DNA of 64,000 nucleotides from Bordetella pertussis 18323. GTDB lineage: Bacteria; Pseudomonadota; Gammaproteobacteria; Burkholderiales; Burkholderiaceae_B. Every line of letters begins with the position of its first letter. Position 1 is the first letter of the stretch. The notes below the pieces were generated by a model that saw nothing but the letters and a program-made list of their open reading frames with translations, made no database searches and was not told where the DNA came from. Position numbers and translations under genes: made by a program. The DNA lies in assembly GCF_000306945.1 (NCBI RefSeq), contig NC_018518.1, positions 3,782,001 to 3,846,000 of the forward strand, read 5' to 3'. Below, in pieces: positions 47,266-56,491 of this stretch.

Positions 47266-48036
47266 TCAAGCCTGGCGCCGGCGCCGCCAGGCGCGCGCGG
47301 CCACGACCAGCCAGGCGATGGCGGCGATGCCGGCAAACGCGAACCATTGCATGGCATAGCCGATGTTCTGGTTGTAATCGACCGAGGGCTGCGGCCAGTC
47401 GCGCGCCAGGCCGTCGTTGTGCTCGCCGGTCTGCATCAGCACCGTCGGCAGCAGCGTCAGGCCGCTGGCGCGCGCGTAGTCGTCGAGCTGCAGGTTCTGC
47501 ACCACCGGCGGCAGCGCCCCGGATGCCGGCAAGGTGTCGGGCAGCTTGCCGGCGCGCGCGTCGCCGAACGACCACAATTCGAACAACCTGGGCACGCGCG
47601 GCATCAGTTCGCCGGTGACCGCCTGCGGGCCGGCCGGCGGCGCCGGCACCGAAAGCGTCTGGCCGGCGCCCAGCGCGCGCGGCAGCCAGCCGCGCAACAC
47701 CAGCACGGCCGCCCCGCCGGCGTGCAGCCGCAGCGGCGTGGCCAGCCAGTAACCGGGCCGCCCGCCATGGTTGCGATTCTCCAGCAGTACACTGAACTGC
47801 GGCAGCCATTGGCCCTCGGCGCTGGCGGCGCGCCATGCGGTCAGCTGCGGCGCCGGCGTATCGGGCGCCAGGGCCAGCGGCGCCAGCGCGCGCCCGCCCT
47901 CGATGGCGGCCAGCACGGCGCGGCGCTCGTCGGCGCGATGCAGCTGCCAGCGTCCCAACGATGCGAGAATGGCAGCCGCGATACCCAACAGCAACAAGGC
48001 TGCCAAGGTCAATTTCCACGAGTGCGGTCGAGCCAT
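47266..48036 (-). CDS. SURF1-family oxidase assembly protein
   Basis: A 256-residue protein with the SURF1 layout: N-terminal membrane helix (LTLAALLLLGIAAAILASLGRWQLHR), an extracytoplasmic domain containing GRPGYWLATPLRL and VLVLRGWLPR, and a C-terminal helix (NIGYAMQWFAFAGIAAIAWLV). The GRWQLHR and Y(A)MQWFAF motifs are diagnostic. It assists heme A insertion into subunit I. Divergent from the small DUF2909 gene (36-bp gap). Confidence 0.9.
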   Translation of the reverse strand: MARPHSWKLTLAALLLLGIAAAILASLGRWQLHRADERRAVLAAIEGGRALAPLALAPDTPAPQLTAWRAASAEGQWLPQFSVLLENRNHGGRPGYWLATPLRLHAGGAAVLVLRGWLPRALGAGQTLSVPAPPAGPQAVTGELMPRVPRLFELWSFGDARAGKLPDTLPASGALPPVVQNLQLDDYARASGLTLLPTVLMQTGEHNDGLARDWPQPSVDYNQNIGYAMQWFAFAGIAAIAWLVVAARAWRRRRQA

Positions 48037-48072
48037 GTCTGCAATAATTTCCGTTTTGCGCCGGAGGCCTGC

Positions 48073-48273
48073 ATGCGCGTCATAGTCATAGTGGCCTTCA
48101 TCGGTATTCTCGCCAGCCTGGCATCCGCCCTGGTCTACCTGATGAAGGACAAAGGCAGTACCAACCGCACGGTCAATGCGCTGACGGTGCGCATCGGGCT
48201 GTCGGTTGCCCTGTTCCTGTTCGTGCTGCTGGCCCATCACCTGGGCTGGATAGAAAGCACGGGATTGAGATAG
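48073..48273 (+). CDS. DUF2909-type twin transmembrane protein
   Basis: A 66-residue protein consisting of two hydrophobic helices (VIVIVAFIGILASLASALVYLM and IGLSVALFLFVLLAHHLGW) joined by a short polar loop (KDKGSTNRTVNALTVR). GGAGG precedes ATG 48073. It is the only rightward gene inside the otherwise leftward oxidase locus and sits between ctaE and SURF1, a position conserved for this family. Probably an oxidase accessory; no function is proven. Confidence 0.75.
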   Translation: MRVIVIVAFIGILASLASALVYLMKDKGSTNRTVNALTVRIGLSVALFLFVLLAHHLGWIESTGLR

Positions 48274-48329
48274 CGCACGGCGGCGCGAGTTCCCGCGGCC
48301 GCGCCCTGCATGATAGCCCTGCCGGCGAA

Positions 48330-48355
48330 CGAATGCCCCCTTGCGGGGGCATTCG
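48330..48355. terminator. Bidirectional hairpin terminator between DUF2909 and ctaE genes
   Basis: CGAATGCCCCC - TTGC - GGGGGCATTCG is an 11-bp perfect stem with a four-base loop in the gap between the convergent DUF2909 gene (+) and ctaE (-). No long T-run follows on either side. Confidence 0.6.
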
Positions 48356-48382
48356 TCGTCAAGGCTCGCTGCGGCGGCGGGT

Positions 48383-49258
48383 CTAGAACCAGTACACGAA
48401 CAGGTACAGGCCCAGCCACACCACGTCGACGAAGTGCCAGTACCAGGCCGCGCCCTCGAAGCCGAAATGGTTGTCGGCGGTGAAGTGGCCGCGGATCAGG
48501 CGGATCAGGATCACGGTCAGCATGGTGGCGCCCACGATCACGTGAAAGCCGTGAAAGCCCGTCAGCATGTAGAACAGCGACCCATACGCGCCCGAATTGA
48601 ACTTCAGGTTCAGGTCGGCATAGGCATGGATGTACTCGGCGGCCTGACAGGCCACGAAGATGAAGCCCAGCGTCACCGTCGCGAACAGCCAGAAGATGGC
48701 CTTGCCGCGCAGGTTCTCGCGCAGCGCGTGGTGCGCGATGGTCAGCGTCACGCCCGAGGACAGCAGCAGGGCGGTGTTGATGGTGGGCAGCCAGAACGGG
48801 CCGACCGTCTGGAAGTGCTCGACCACGCCGGCCGGGCCGAAGTTGGGCCAGGTGGCGTTGAAGTCGGGCCACAGCAGCAGCTTGTGGTCCAGGTCACCCA
48901 GCCAGGGCGTGGTGATGGTGCGCACATACCAGAGCGCGCCGAAGAAACCGGCGAAGAACATCACTTCCGAGAAGATGAACCAGCTCATCCCCCAGCGGTA
49001 CGACGCGTCGATACGCTTGCTGTACAAGCCGCTCTCGGACTCCTGGATGGCGTCGCCGAACCAGAAGTACAGGGTGAGGAACAGGCCGATCACGCCGGCC
49101 AGCACCACCCACTTGCCCCACACGGCGCCATTGACCCAACCGGCCGCGCCCAGGCCCATGGCCAACAGTGCCAAGGCGGTCCGCACGGGGTGCCCGGAAT
49201 CTGCAGGCACGTAGTAGTACGGGGCCTCTTTGCCTTGAACCGAGTGGCTCGCACTCAT
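48383..49258 (-). CDS. ctaE: Cytochrome c oxidase subunit III
   Basis: A 291-residue seven-helix membrane protein. SYRWGMSWFIFSEVMFFAGFFGALWYVR contains the conserved Glu of helix III, and FYMLTGFHGFHVIVGATML with its His pair lies near residue 230. The C-terminal FVDVVWLGLYLFVYW is typical. Slightly longer than minimal subunit III owing to an N-terminal extension (YYVPADSGHP). Third core subunit of the aa3 oxidase, 36 bp after the DUF2970 gene. Confidence 0.94.
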   Translation of the reverse strand: MSASHSVQGKEAPYYYVPADSGHPVRTALALLAMGLGAAGWVNGAVWGKWVVLAGVIGLFLTLYFWFGDAIQESESGLYSKRIDASYRWGMSWFIFSEVMFFAGFFGALWYVRTITTPWLGDLDHKLLLWPDFNATWPNFGPAGVVEHFQTVGPFWLPTINTALLLSSGVTLTIAHHALRENLRGKAIFWLFATVTLGFIFVACQAAEYIHAYADLNLKFNSGAYGSLFYMLTGFHGFHVIVGATMLTVILIRLIRGHFTADNHFGFEGAAWYWHFVDVVWLGLYLFVYWF

Positions 49259-49294
49259 GGTCTTCTCCCTGGTACAGATTGTTGAATTATTGCT

Positions 49295-49519
49295 TCATGC
49301 CAGGCCGGCGACGGCCCAGCGCACGATCGCCACCAGGGCGATCACGAAAATTGCAGCAGCCAGCAGGCCGGCCACGATGACATGCACCGGATTCAGCCTG
49401 GCGATGTCGTCCTGGTAGCCCGCACCCTTGCGCACCCCGAAAAAGCCCCACAGCACGGCTTTCATGGTCTGGAAAAAGCTCAGCTTGCGCTGGCTGAGCT
49501 TGTGCAGGTCGTCGGTCAT
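49295..49519 (-). CDS. DUF2970 family small membrane protein
   Basis: A 74-residue protein with one C-terminal membrane helix (VHVIVAGLLAAAIFVIALVAIV) and a conserved FFQTMKAVLWGFFGVRKGAGYQDD segment, the DUF2970 pattern. In betaproteobacterial oxidase operons this gene lies between ctaG and ctaE. Here it follows the 40-residue assembly gene by 13 bp with no ctaG between them. Confidence 0.8.
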   Translation of the reverse strand: MTDDLHKLSQRKLSFFQTMKAVLWGFFGVRKGAGYQDDIARLNPVHVIVAGLLAAAIFVIALVAIVRWAVAGLA

Positions 49520-49532
49520 GTCATGCCCTCCG

Positions 49533-49655
49533 TCAGCCCGTCACGCCGGCAAACAGCACGGCGCCGCGGATAAAAGTCCAGACGAACACCGCCGCGACCA
49601 GCGCCAACAGGATGAGGGCGACGTTGCGATTGCGGCGGCGTTGTTCAGGAGTCAT
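49533..49655 (-). CDS. Cytochrome oxidase small assembly protein (40 aa)
   Basis: A 40-residue single-helix protein, MTPEQRRRNRNVALILLALV followed by AAVFVWTFIRGAVLFAGVTG. A basic N-terminus and one membrane span match the small protein found directly after subunit I in many betaproteobacterial oxidase operons. It starts 34 bp after the ctaD stop. Elsewhere it is usually followed by ctaG/cox11. Confidence 0.75.
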   Translation of the reverse strand: MTPEQRRRNRNVALILLALVAAVFVWTFIRGAVLFAGVTG

Positions 49656-49689
49656 GTTACTGCCTTGCTACGTAGGGGGTGCGATGACC

Positions 49690-51297
49690 TTACTTTACTT
49701 CGGGCGGGGTTTCAAAGGTATGGAACGGCGCCGGCGACGGCACGGTCCACTCCAGGCCTTCGGCGCCTTCCCAGGGCTTGGCCGAGGCCACTTCGCCCTT
49801 GCCGCGGTAGCAGCGCAGCACGGCCCACAGGAAGATCAGCTGCGACAGGCCGAACCAGAACGCGCCGATCGTGGCCAGCTGGTGGAAGGTGGTGAACTGC
49901 GCGGCGTAGTCGGCGTAGCGGCGCGGCATGCCGGCCAGGCCCAGGAAGTGCATCGGGAAGAAGGTGATGTTGAACGAAATCATCGACGACCAGAAATGCA
50001 GCTTGCCCAGCTTCTCGCTGTACATGCGGCCGGTCCACTTGGGCAGCCAGTAGTACGTGCCGGCGAACAGCGCGAACAGCGAGCCCGCCACCAGCACGTA
50101 GTGGAAGTGCGCCACCACGTAGTAGGTGTCGTGCACCTGGATGTCGATCGGCGCGACCGACAGGATCAGGCCGGTGAAGCCGCCGATGGTGAACACGAAG
50201 ATGAAGCCCACCGAGAACAGCATCGGCGTCTCGAAGGTCATCGAGCCGCGCCACATGGTGGCCACCCAGTTGAACACCTTCACCCCGGTCGGGATCGAGA
50301 TCAGCATGGTGGCGTACATGAAGTACAGCTGCCCGGTCACCGGCATGCCCGTGGTGAACATGTGGTGCGCCCAGACGATGAACGCCAGGATGGCGATGGC
50401 GGCGGTGGCGTACACCATCGACGCATAGCCGAACAGCTGCTTGCGGGCAAAGGCCGGCACGATGGCCGACACGATGCCGAACGCCGGCAGGATCATGATG
50501 TAGACCTCGGGGTGCCCGAAGAACCAGAACACGTGCTGGTACATCACCGGGTCGCCGCCGGCGGCCGCGTTGAAGAAGCCGGTGCCGAAGTGGCGGTCGG
50601 TCAGCACCATGGTGATGGCAGCGGCCAGCACCGGCAGCACCGCGATCAGCAGGAACGCGGTGATCAGCCAGGTCCAGCAGAACAGCGGCATCTTCATCAG
50701 CGTCATGCCGGGCGCGCGCATGTTCAGCACCGTGACGATGATGTTGATCGCGCCCATGATGGACGAGGCGCCCATGATGTGCAGCGCGAAGATGGCCAGG
50801 TCCATGCCGGGGCCCATCTGGGCCGACAGCGGCGCATACAGCGTCCAGCCGGCGGCGGTGGCGCCGCCGGGCACGAAGAACGACACCGTCAGCATGATGC
50901 CGGCGACCGGCAGCAGCCAGAAGCTGAAGTTGTTCATGCGGGCGAACGCCATGTCGGAGGCGCCGATCTGCAGCGGGATCATCCAGTTGGCGAAGCCCAC
51001 GAACGCCGGCATGACGGCGCCGAACACCATGATCAGGCCGTGCATGGTGGTGAACTGGTTGAACAGTTCGGGGCGGAAGAACTGCAGACCGGGCTCGAAC
51101 AGCTCGGTGCGCAGCAACAGGGCCAGCACGCCGCCTTCCATCAGCATGAAGAACGAGAAGATGAGGTACATCGTCCCGATATCTTTGTGGTTGGTAGCGA
51201 AAAGCCAGCGGCGCCAGCCGCTCGGCATGGCGTGGTGGTGGTCATCGTGACCGTGGCCGTGGCCCGGCGACACGTGGTCTACAGTGACGCTGCTCAT
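49690..51297 (-). CDS. ctaD: Cytochrome c oxidase subunit I
   Basis: A 535-residue 12-helix heme-copper oxidase core. The heme a ligand region is [15 protein letters not shown], the CuB/Tyr cross-link region [17 protein letters not shown] near residue 275, the CuB histidines [10 protein letters not shown], and the heme a/a3 pair [14 protein letters not shown] near 405-418. The K- and D-pathway motifs are those of A-type oxidases. An N-terminal His-rich stretch ([11 protein letters not shown]) precedes helix I. ATG 51297 has GGAG upstream; an extended frame to 51381 is chance. Confidence 0.95.
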   Translation of the reverse strand: MSSVTVDHVSPGHGHGHDDHHHAMPSGWRRWLFATNHKDIGTMYLIFSFFMLMEGGVLALLLRTELFEPGLQFFRPELFNQFTTMHGLIMVFGAVMPAFVGFANWMIPLQIGASDMAFARMNNFSFWLLPVAGIMLTVSFFVPGGATAAGWTLYAPLSAQMGPGMDLAIFALHIMGASSIMGAINIIVTVLNMRAPGMTLMKMPLFCWTWLITAFLLIAVLPVLAAAITMVLTDRHFGTGFFNAAAGGDPVMYQHVFWFFGHPEVYIMILPAFGIVSAIVPAFARKQLFGYASMVYATAAIAILAFIVWAHHMFTTGMPVTGQLYFMYATMLISIPTGVKVFNWVATMWRGSMTFETPMLFSVGFIFVFTIGGFTGLILSVAPIDIQVHDTYYVVAHFHYVLVAGSLFALFAGTYYWLPKWTGRMYSEKLGKLHFWSSMISFNITFFPMHFLGLAGMPRRYADYAAQFTTFHQLATIGAFWFGLSQLIFLWAVLRCYRGKGEVASAKPWEGAEGLEWTVPSPAPFHTFETPPEVK

Positions 51298-51407
51298 GAT
51301 GGACTCCTTCCTGCTGATTGCCGGCCTCGGTCCAGGAGGCCGGCAGGGATCTCGATCGAACGTAACGGTGGAAACTGCCAACTACAGGAACAGCAGCGGG
51401 GCGCGCT

Positions 51408-52565
51408 TCAGCGCGCCGCCACCACGTCCTTGGGTTGGACCACCGGGTCCTGGCCCTTGCCTGCATTGCTCCAGGCATTGCGCGTGTAGGTGATGACCGC
51501 TGCGACTTCGACATCGTTGAGCTGGCCGCCGAACGCCGCCATGGCGGTGCCGGGCTTGCCCTTGAGCACGGTATTGATCTGCGCGGCCTTGGGGCCCAGC
51601 ACGACGGGATCGCCGTCAAGCGGAGGGAACGAGCCCGGAATGCCCTTGCCGTTGGCCTGGTGACAGGCCACGCAATTGGCGGCAAACACCTTCTCGCCGC
51701 GCGCAACCAGTTCGGCCTGCGTCCATTCCTTGTTGGGATCGTCCGCCGAAGCCGCCATCTTCTTTTTCTGATCGGCGACCCACTTGTCGTACTCGGGCTG
51801 CGCCAGCACTTCCACCACGATGGGCATGAAGGCGTGGTCCTTGCCGCACAGTTCGGCACACTGGCCACGATAGATGCCGGGCTTCTCGGCGCGGAACCAG
51901 GCATCGCGCAGGAAGCCGGGGATCGCGTCCTGCTTGACGCCGAAGTCCGGAACCATCCAGGAGTGGATGACGTCGCCGGCGGTCAGCACCACGCGCACCT
52001 TCTTGTCGACCGGAACCACCATGTGGTTGTCGACTTCCATCAGGTAGAACTGGCCCTTGGGCTCGCGGTTCTCGATCTGCGCGCGCGGCGTGGACAGGGT
52101 GGAGAGGAACTTGATGCCGGCGGCTTCGCCGTCAAGGTACTCGTAGCCCCACTTCCATTGGTAGCCCGTGACCTTGACGGTCACGTCGGCGCTGGAAGTG
52201 TCCTTCATGGCGACCACGGTCTTGGTGGCCGGCAGCGCCATGGCGATGACGATGAGGAAAGGAATGACCGTCCACGCGACTTCCACGCCCAGGTGCTCGT
52301 GGAAAGTGGCGGCCTTGTGCCCGCGCGACTTCCGGTGCGCCCAGATCGAATAGAACATCACGCCGAACACGCCGATGAAGATCACGATACAGATCGCGAG
52401 CATCATCCAATGCAGCCACACGACGTCTCGCGAGATCTGCGTGACGCCTTCGTGCAGGTTTAGCTGATTGACCCTTGGGCCCCCGGGCATGTCTTGCACT
52501 TGCGCCGCGGCCGCGCTGCCAATCAGCAGCGCACAAGCGCCCAGTATCCCTCTCCACTTCTTCAT
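51408..52565 (-). CDS. coxB: Cytochrome c oxidase subunit II with fused cytochrome c domain
   Basis: A 385-residue protein. Signal peptide (ILGACALLIGSAAAA), two membrane helices (WMMLAICIVIFIGVFGVMFY, AWTVIPFLIVIAMALP), and a cupredoxin domain with the CuA ligands in VIHSWMVPDFG and YRGQCAELCGKDHAFMPIVV. A C-terminal class I cytochrome c domain (about 300-385) carries CVACHQANGKG and a distal Met near GTAMAAFGG. The fused cytochrome is the caa3-type arrangement. GAGGT precedes the ATG. First gene of the leftward oxidase operon. The 268 bp upstream contain its promoter region, with an AT-rich stretch at 52,710-52,770. Confidence 0.94.
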   Translation of the reverse strand: MKKWRGILGACALLIGSAAAAQVQDMPGGPRVNQLNLHEGVTQISRDVVWLHWMMLAICIVIFIGVFGVMFYSIWAHRKSRGHKAATFHEHLGVEVAWTVIPFLIVIAMALPATKTVVAMKDTSSADVTVKVTGYQWKWGYEYLDGEAAGIKFLSTLSTPRAQIENREPKGQFYLMEVDNHMVVPVDKKVRVVLTAGDVIHSWMVPDFGVKQDAIPGFLRDAWFRAEKPGIYRGQCAELCGKDHAFMPIVVEVLAQPEYDKWVADQKKKMAASADDPNKEWTQAELVARGEKVFAANCVACHQANGKGIPGSFPPLDGDPVVLGPKAAQINTVLKGKPGTAMAAFGGQLNDVEVAAVITYTRNAWSNAGKGQDPVVQPKDVVAAR

Positions 52566-52833
52566 GCTTACCTCGAAACACGGCACGATGCCCGTTCCTT
52601 GATACGCCGTACAGGCCGTCCTAAAGGCGGGCAAACGCGCGATTTATTAGACGGTAGGGCAAGGCAGGGTAGAAGCAGCCCCGTCGATCCCACTCGAATT
52701 CACAAAGAAACCGCGGAATTATAGCGGACGCGCAAACGAATGTAATTTTGCTCACTTGAATTCGTTCCGCAGCGCCCCCATCTGTGCGCCCGCCATCGGG
52801 TCCCCGGCGCGCGGCTGAACTAAAATCCATCGC

Positions 52834-53667
52834 ATGCCAGACACTCACTATGCAAGCCAGCAGCGGCTCACGAGGCTGTATGCCGAGCTCGGCCAACGCG
52901 CCCAAGCCCTGCCGCCCGACCAGGCCCGGCCGCTCTACATTGCCGGCCATTGTTGCGGCTGGGTCACGCATGCCGCGTGCGACGCCCTGCGCGCCAGCGG
53001 CCTGGCCGACCTGCAGCCCGACGCCGACGGCCTGCGCATCGGCGCCGATCTCGCGCCTGGCCCGACGCTGGACGCCTTGCTGGCCCAGGTTGCGCAATCT
53101 TTACGCGATGCCCGTTGCCTGCGTGGGTGGCGCGACGAATTGCTGGACGTCTGCGCCGGCGATCTGCGCCTGGGCGCCATCGAGCGCGCCGCGGTGCGGC
53201 CGCTGGGGCTCAATACCCGCGCCGTGCACCTGAACGCCTGGACGCCGCAAGGCGAACTGTGGATCGCCCGCCGCGCGATGACGAAGTCCACCGATCCGGG
53301 CATGTGGGACACCCTGGTGGGCGGCCTGGCCGGCAGCGGCGAAAACCTGGAAACCGCGCTGGTGCGCGAATGCGGCGAAGAAGCCGGCCTGGATCCGCAC
53401 CAGCTGGAACAACGCACCCCGCTGCGCACCATCCTGCACATGCACCGGCGACTGCCCGAGGGCTACCAGGTCGAAGACCTGCTGACCAGCACGTGCGTAT
53501 TGCCGGCCGACGCACGGCCGGCCAACCGCGACGGCGAAGTCATGGAAATCGCCACCACCAGCGTCGACCACGCCGTACGCCGCATCGAAGCCGGCGAATT
53601 CACCCTGGAAGCCGCGCTGGTCATCGTCGAGGACATCATGCAACGCAGAGCCGAAGGCACAACCTGA
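52834..53667 (+). CDS. Nudix hydrolase with N-terminal DUF4743 domain
   Basis: A 277-residue protein. The N-terminal DUF4743-like part (about 1-120) precedes a Nudix domain with the full box GGLAGSGENLETALVRECGEEAGL (Gly...Glu...REx2EE), split here as GGLAGSGENLET and ALVRECGEEAGL near residues 166-189. Similar fusions are found in thiamine pyrophosphokinase-like Nudix proteins (TPK-associated, TNR3-like), which act on damaged thiamine diphosphate. Substrate not certain. Divergent from coxB. Confidence 0.87.
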   Translation: MPDTHYASQQRLTRLYAELGQRAQALPPDQARPLYIAGHCCGWVTHAACDALRASGLADLQPDADGLRIGADLAPGPTLDALLAQVAQSLRDARCLRGWRDELLDVCAGDLRLGAIERAAVRPLGLNTRAVHLNAWTPQGELWIARRAMTKSTDPGMWDTLVGGLAGSGENLETALVRECGEEAGLDPHQLEQRTPLRTILHMHRRLPEGYQVEDLLTSTCVLPADARPANRDGEVMEIATTSVDHAVRRIEAGEFTLEAALVIVEDIMQRRAEGTT

Positions 53668-53672
53668 CCCCC

Positions 53673-53742
53673 GGGTGCCTGTCCCCGCAGGGGGACTGGT
53701 ACCCGCCGACTTCCCGGTGCCTGTCCCCGCGGGGACAGGCAC
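53673..53742. repeat. Pair of GTGCCTGTCCCC palindromes (units 3 and 4)
   Basis: Unit 3 (53673-53704) is an imperfect hairpin GGGTGCCTGTCCCC / GGGGACTGGTACCC. Unit 4 (53717-53742) is a perfect 26-bp palindrome GTGCCTGTCCCCG / CGGGGACAGGCAC. The adjoining 53749-53758 carries CATGGCGTA in inverted orientation, the same flank as the other units. They fill the gap between the convergent Nudix and antiporter genes. Confidence 0.7.
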
Positions 53743-53770
53743 ACTGCCGTACGCCATGCCACTCGGCCGC

Positions 53771-56314
53771 CTACGCCGGCGCCGAATCCTCCGAGGCCGT
53801 GCTGGCGGCGGCCGCCGCCGCGGCTTGCGAGTATTGCTTCCACACCTCGATGGCGCGCATGCGCTGCTTGGCAACGGTCTGGATGCGCTCGTGCAGGTGC
53901 TCGTCGCGCGCCAGCAGGGCATGGAAATCGCGCGCCGACAGCATCAGCAGCTTGCTGTAGCCCAGCGACGTGACATCGGGCACCAGTTGCTCCTCGCCCA
54001 GCAGGGCGAGCTCGCCGAAGAACTCCCCGCTGCCCAGTTCGATGGTGGTGTGGTCGGGCAGATGCACCACCACGGCCCCGGACGCCACGATGCACATCTC
54101 CTGGCCATGGCGGCCCTCGGTCAATATATGCTGGTCGGGCAGGGCCAGGCGCGGCTTGAGCAGGCGGCAGATCGCGCGCAGCGAATCCTGGCTCAGGCCC
54201 TCGAACAGCGGCACGCGCTTGACCAGTTCGGCCGAGCCCAGCTCGATGTCCAGTGGCGGATGCTTGTCGATGTGCTGCCAGCGGGCTTTCAACTGCGCCA
54301 TCAAGTCGGCATAGACTTCGCCGCTGATGAGGAACTGTTCCAGCATGTCGCGATAGCGCCGGCGCTCCAGCTCGCGCGCCACCCGGCCCAGGTGGCTTTC
54401 CTGCAGCCAGAGCGAATACGACGGGTACTGCAGCGTCAGCGCCTGCAGCGCGTTCTCGATCAGGTCCAGGCGGCGCTGGTGCGCGGCGATGATGCGGTCT
54501 GCGGCCTCTTCGCCCAGCAGGGGGGCCACCTGTTCGCGCGCGAACTTCATCAGGTCCCGCGCCACCGACCGCTTGGTCAGCAGGCTGGCGAAACGCTTGC
54601 CCAGCTCGCGCGCCAGCCAACCCTGGAAGCCGAACATGTAGTGCGTCCGCAAGGCCATGCGGAACAGCCGCGAATAGCGCACGTCGGCAACGATGCCCGC
54701 CTCGAAGCCGGCCAGCCCGCCGGCGCGCACCGCGTCTTCCAGGCGCTCGGCGCGCGCCAGCAGGCCTTCGGCCAGGCGCCAGTCGACGATCTGCGCCTTC
54801 AGGATATCGAAGAACATTTCCTCTTCGCGCCGGGCCACGATGGACAGGCCGACCGCCACCCGCTGGTCCAGCGTCATCTGGCCGACCTGCCCGTCGTGCA
54901 CGCTGGTCAGGCTGGCATCGAACACCGCCCGGATGCGGTCGCGCGCCTCGGGATTGACATGGTCGACCTTGGCGATCTCCTCGGTGCGGCCCTGCAGGTC
55001 CTCCAGCGCGGCCGCCAATACCTGGTTGCGGATGGTGCGCTCCACCGGGGACAACTGGTTCAGGCCCAGCATGCGGATCAGCGGACGCAGGCTCACGCCG
55101 TTGATCATCAGGGTCATCAGCACGAAACCGGTGGTCGCCACGGCCACGAACTGGCGCGCCTGCTCGGGCACCGAACTCTGCTCGGTCACCGCCAGGGCCA
55201 GCGCCAGCGACACGGCGCCGCGCAGGCCGCCCCACCACATGACGCTCTTGTACGGGTTGCTGACCTCGGCGCCGATGCGCGCCACCCGCAGCAGCGGCAG
55301 CAGGCCGAACACCACGATGGCGCGCGCGGCCAGGGTGGCGGCGAACACCACCAGCACCAGCAGCAGCTCCTGCCAGTCCGCCTCGGCCATCAGCTTGGGA
55401 ATCAGCATGGCCGCGAACAGGAAGATCAGAGAATTGGCCCAGAAGCCGAACTGCCCCCAGGCGCTGGACAGGAACTCGAACGTGGTGGGCGACATGCGCG
55501 TGCGCCCGGTCGAATCCACCACCAGTCCCGCGATCACGGTGGCCACCACCCCGGACACGCCCAGGTAATGCTCGGAAATGAAGAACGACAGATAAGCCAG
55601 CGTCAGCGTCAGGGTGATTTCGGCGGTCGGAAAGCCGCGCAGCCAGGCAAACAGCGCGCATGCCAGGCGCCCCATCAGGAAACCGGCCAACCCGCCGCCC
55701 ACGAAATGGAAAATGAAATCGTTGAAGACCGCGCCCACCGACAGCTCGCCGCTGCCGCCCAGCGCCGCCAGCAGCACTGAATACAAGGCGATCGAGGCCG
55801 CGTCGTTGAACAGGCTCTCGCCCTCGACCAGCGTGGTCAGCCGCTTGGGCGCGCCCACTTCGCGGAAGATGCCCACCACCGCGGCCGGGTCGGTCGTGGC
55901 CACGATGGCGCCCAGCAGAAGGCAGACGATCAGGCCATACGACGAAACGGCGTCGACCGCGAAACCCACCACCAGGGTGCACACCACGACCGCCACGATG
56001 GCCATCATCAGGATTGGACCGATATCGTCGATCAGCCGGCGCACGTTCATCGACAACGCGGTCTCGAACAGCAGCACCGGCAGGAACACCATCAGGAAGG
56101 TTTCGGATGAAATCTCGAAATGCTCGATGGTGTCGAGCAGGTCGCCCAGCACGGGCGGGGCCCAGCCGTGCAAATGCACGCCGATGCCCAGCAGGCAGCC
56201 GACCAGCGCCAGCAGCACCGAATAGGGCAGCTTGAGGCGGCCGGCAAGCGGCGGCATGAAACAGACCAGCGTCAGCAGCCCAGCCAGTCCAAACACGAGA
56301 AAACCGATATCCAT
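53771..56314 (-). CDS. Na+/H+ antiporter (CPA1) with C-terminal cyclic-nucleotide-binding domain
   Basis: An 847-residue protein. The N-terminal CPA1 transporter has about 12 membrane segments, the ion-binding motif AIVATTDPAAVVGIFREVG near residue 130 and GESLFNDAASIALYSVLL near 160, plus WGGLRGAVSLALALA. A long cytoplasmic helical region follows. A C-terminal cNMP-binding domain (about 690-810) has HILTEGRHGQEMCIVASGAVVVHLP and GSGEFFGELALLGEEQ with the phosphate-binding cassette, although the usual RxA Arg is replaced (LVPDVTSL), so nucleotide binding is uncertain. It probably regulates pH or Na+. Divergent from the phosphodiesterase gene, a suggestive pairing with a cyclic-nucleotide sensor. 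Confidence 0.85.
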   Translation of the reverse strand: MDIGFLVFGLAGLLTLVCFMPPLAGRLKLPYSVLLALVGCLLGIGVHLHGWAPPVLGDLLDTIEHFEISSETFLMVFLPVLLFETALSMNVRRLIDDIGPILMMAIVAVVVCTLVVGFAVDAVSSYGLIVCLLLGAIVATTDPAAVVGIFREVGAPKRLTTLVEGESLFNDAASIALYSVLLAALGGSGELSVGAVFNDFIFHFVGGGLAGFLMGRLACALFAWLRGFPTAEITLTLTLAYLSFFISEHYLGVSGVVATVIAGLVVDSTGRTRMSPTTFEFLSSAWGQFGFWANSLIFLFAAMLIPKLMAEADWQELLLVLVVFAATLAARAIVVFGLLPLLRVARIGAEVSNPYKSVMWWGGLRGAVSLALALAVTEQSSVPEQARQFVAVATTGFVLMTLMINGVSLRPLIRMLGLNQLSPVERTIRNQVLAAALEDLQGRTEEIAKVDHVNPEARDRIRAVFDASLTSVHDGQVGQMTLDQRVAVGLSIVARREEEMFFDILKAQIVDWRLAEGLLARAERLEDAVRAGGLAGFEAGIVADVRYSRLFRMALRTHYMFGFQGWLARELGKRFASLLTKRSVARDLMKFAREQVAPLLGEEAADRIIAAHQRRLDLIENALQALTLQYPSYSLWLQESHLGRVARELERRRYRDMLEQFLISGEVYADLMAQLKARWQHIDKHPPLDIELGSAELVKRVPLFEGLSQDSLRAICRLLKPRLALPDQHILTEGRHGQEMCIVASGAVVVHLPDHTTIELGSGEFFGELALLGEEQLVPDVTSLGYSKLLMLSARDFHALLARDEHLHERIQTVAKQRMRAIEVWKQYSQAAAAAAASTASEDSAPA

Positions 56315-56491
56315 GGGCGTGACTTCTTGTCCTGGCTGCCTTATAAAGAGCAACAAGAATAGCGTTTTTTTCCGGAAAACCGACGCTGGCCGGCGGCCGG
56401 GCGCACACTTGGTTACGCGGCCGGCATGGCGCGCCCGGCCTGTGCCGGGAAATTTCGGTATGGTGAAAACCCCGTTTGCCCTGGAGCCATC

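Noticed and set aside
49612..51489. 625-codon rightward frame opposite ctaD
   Set aside because: Antisense shadow of cytochrome oxidase subunit I with His/Arg-rich composition and no motif.
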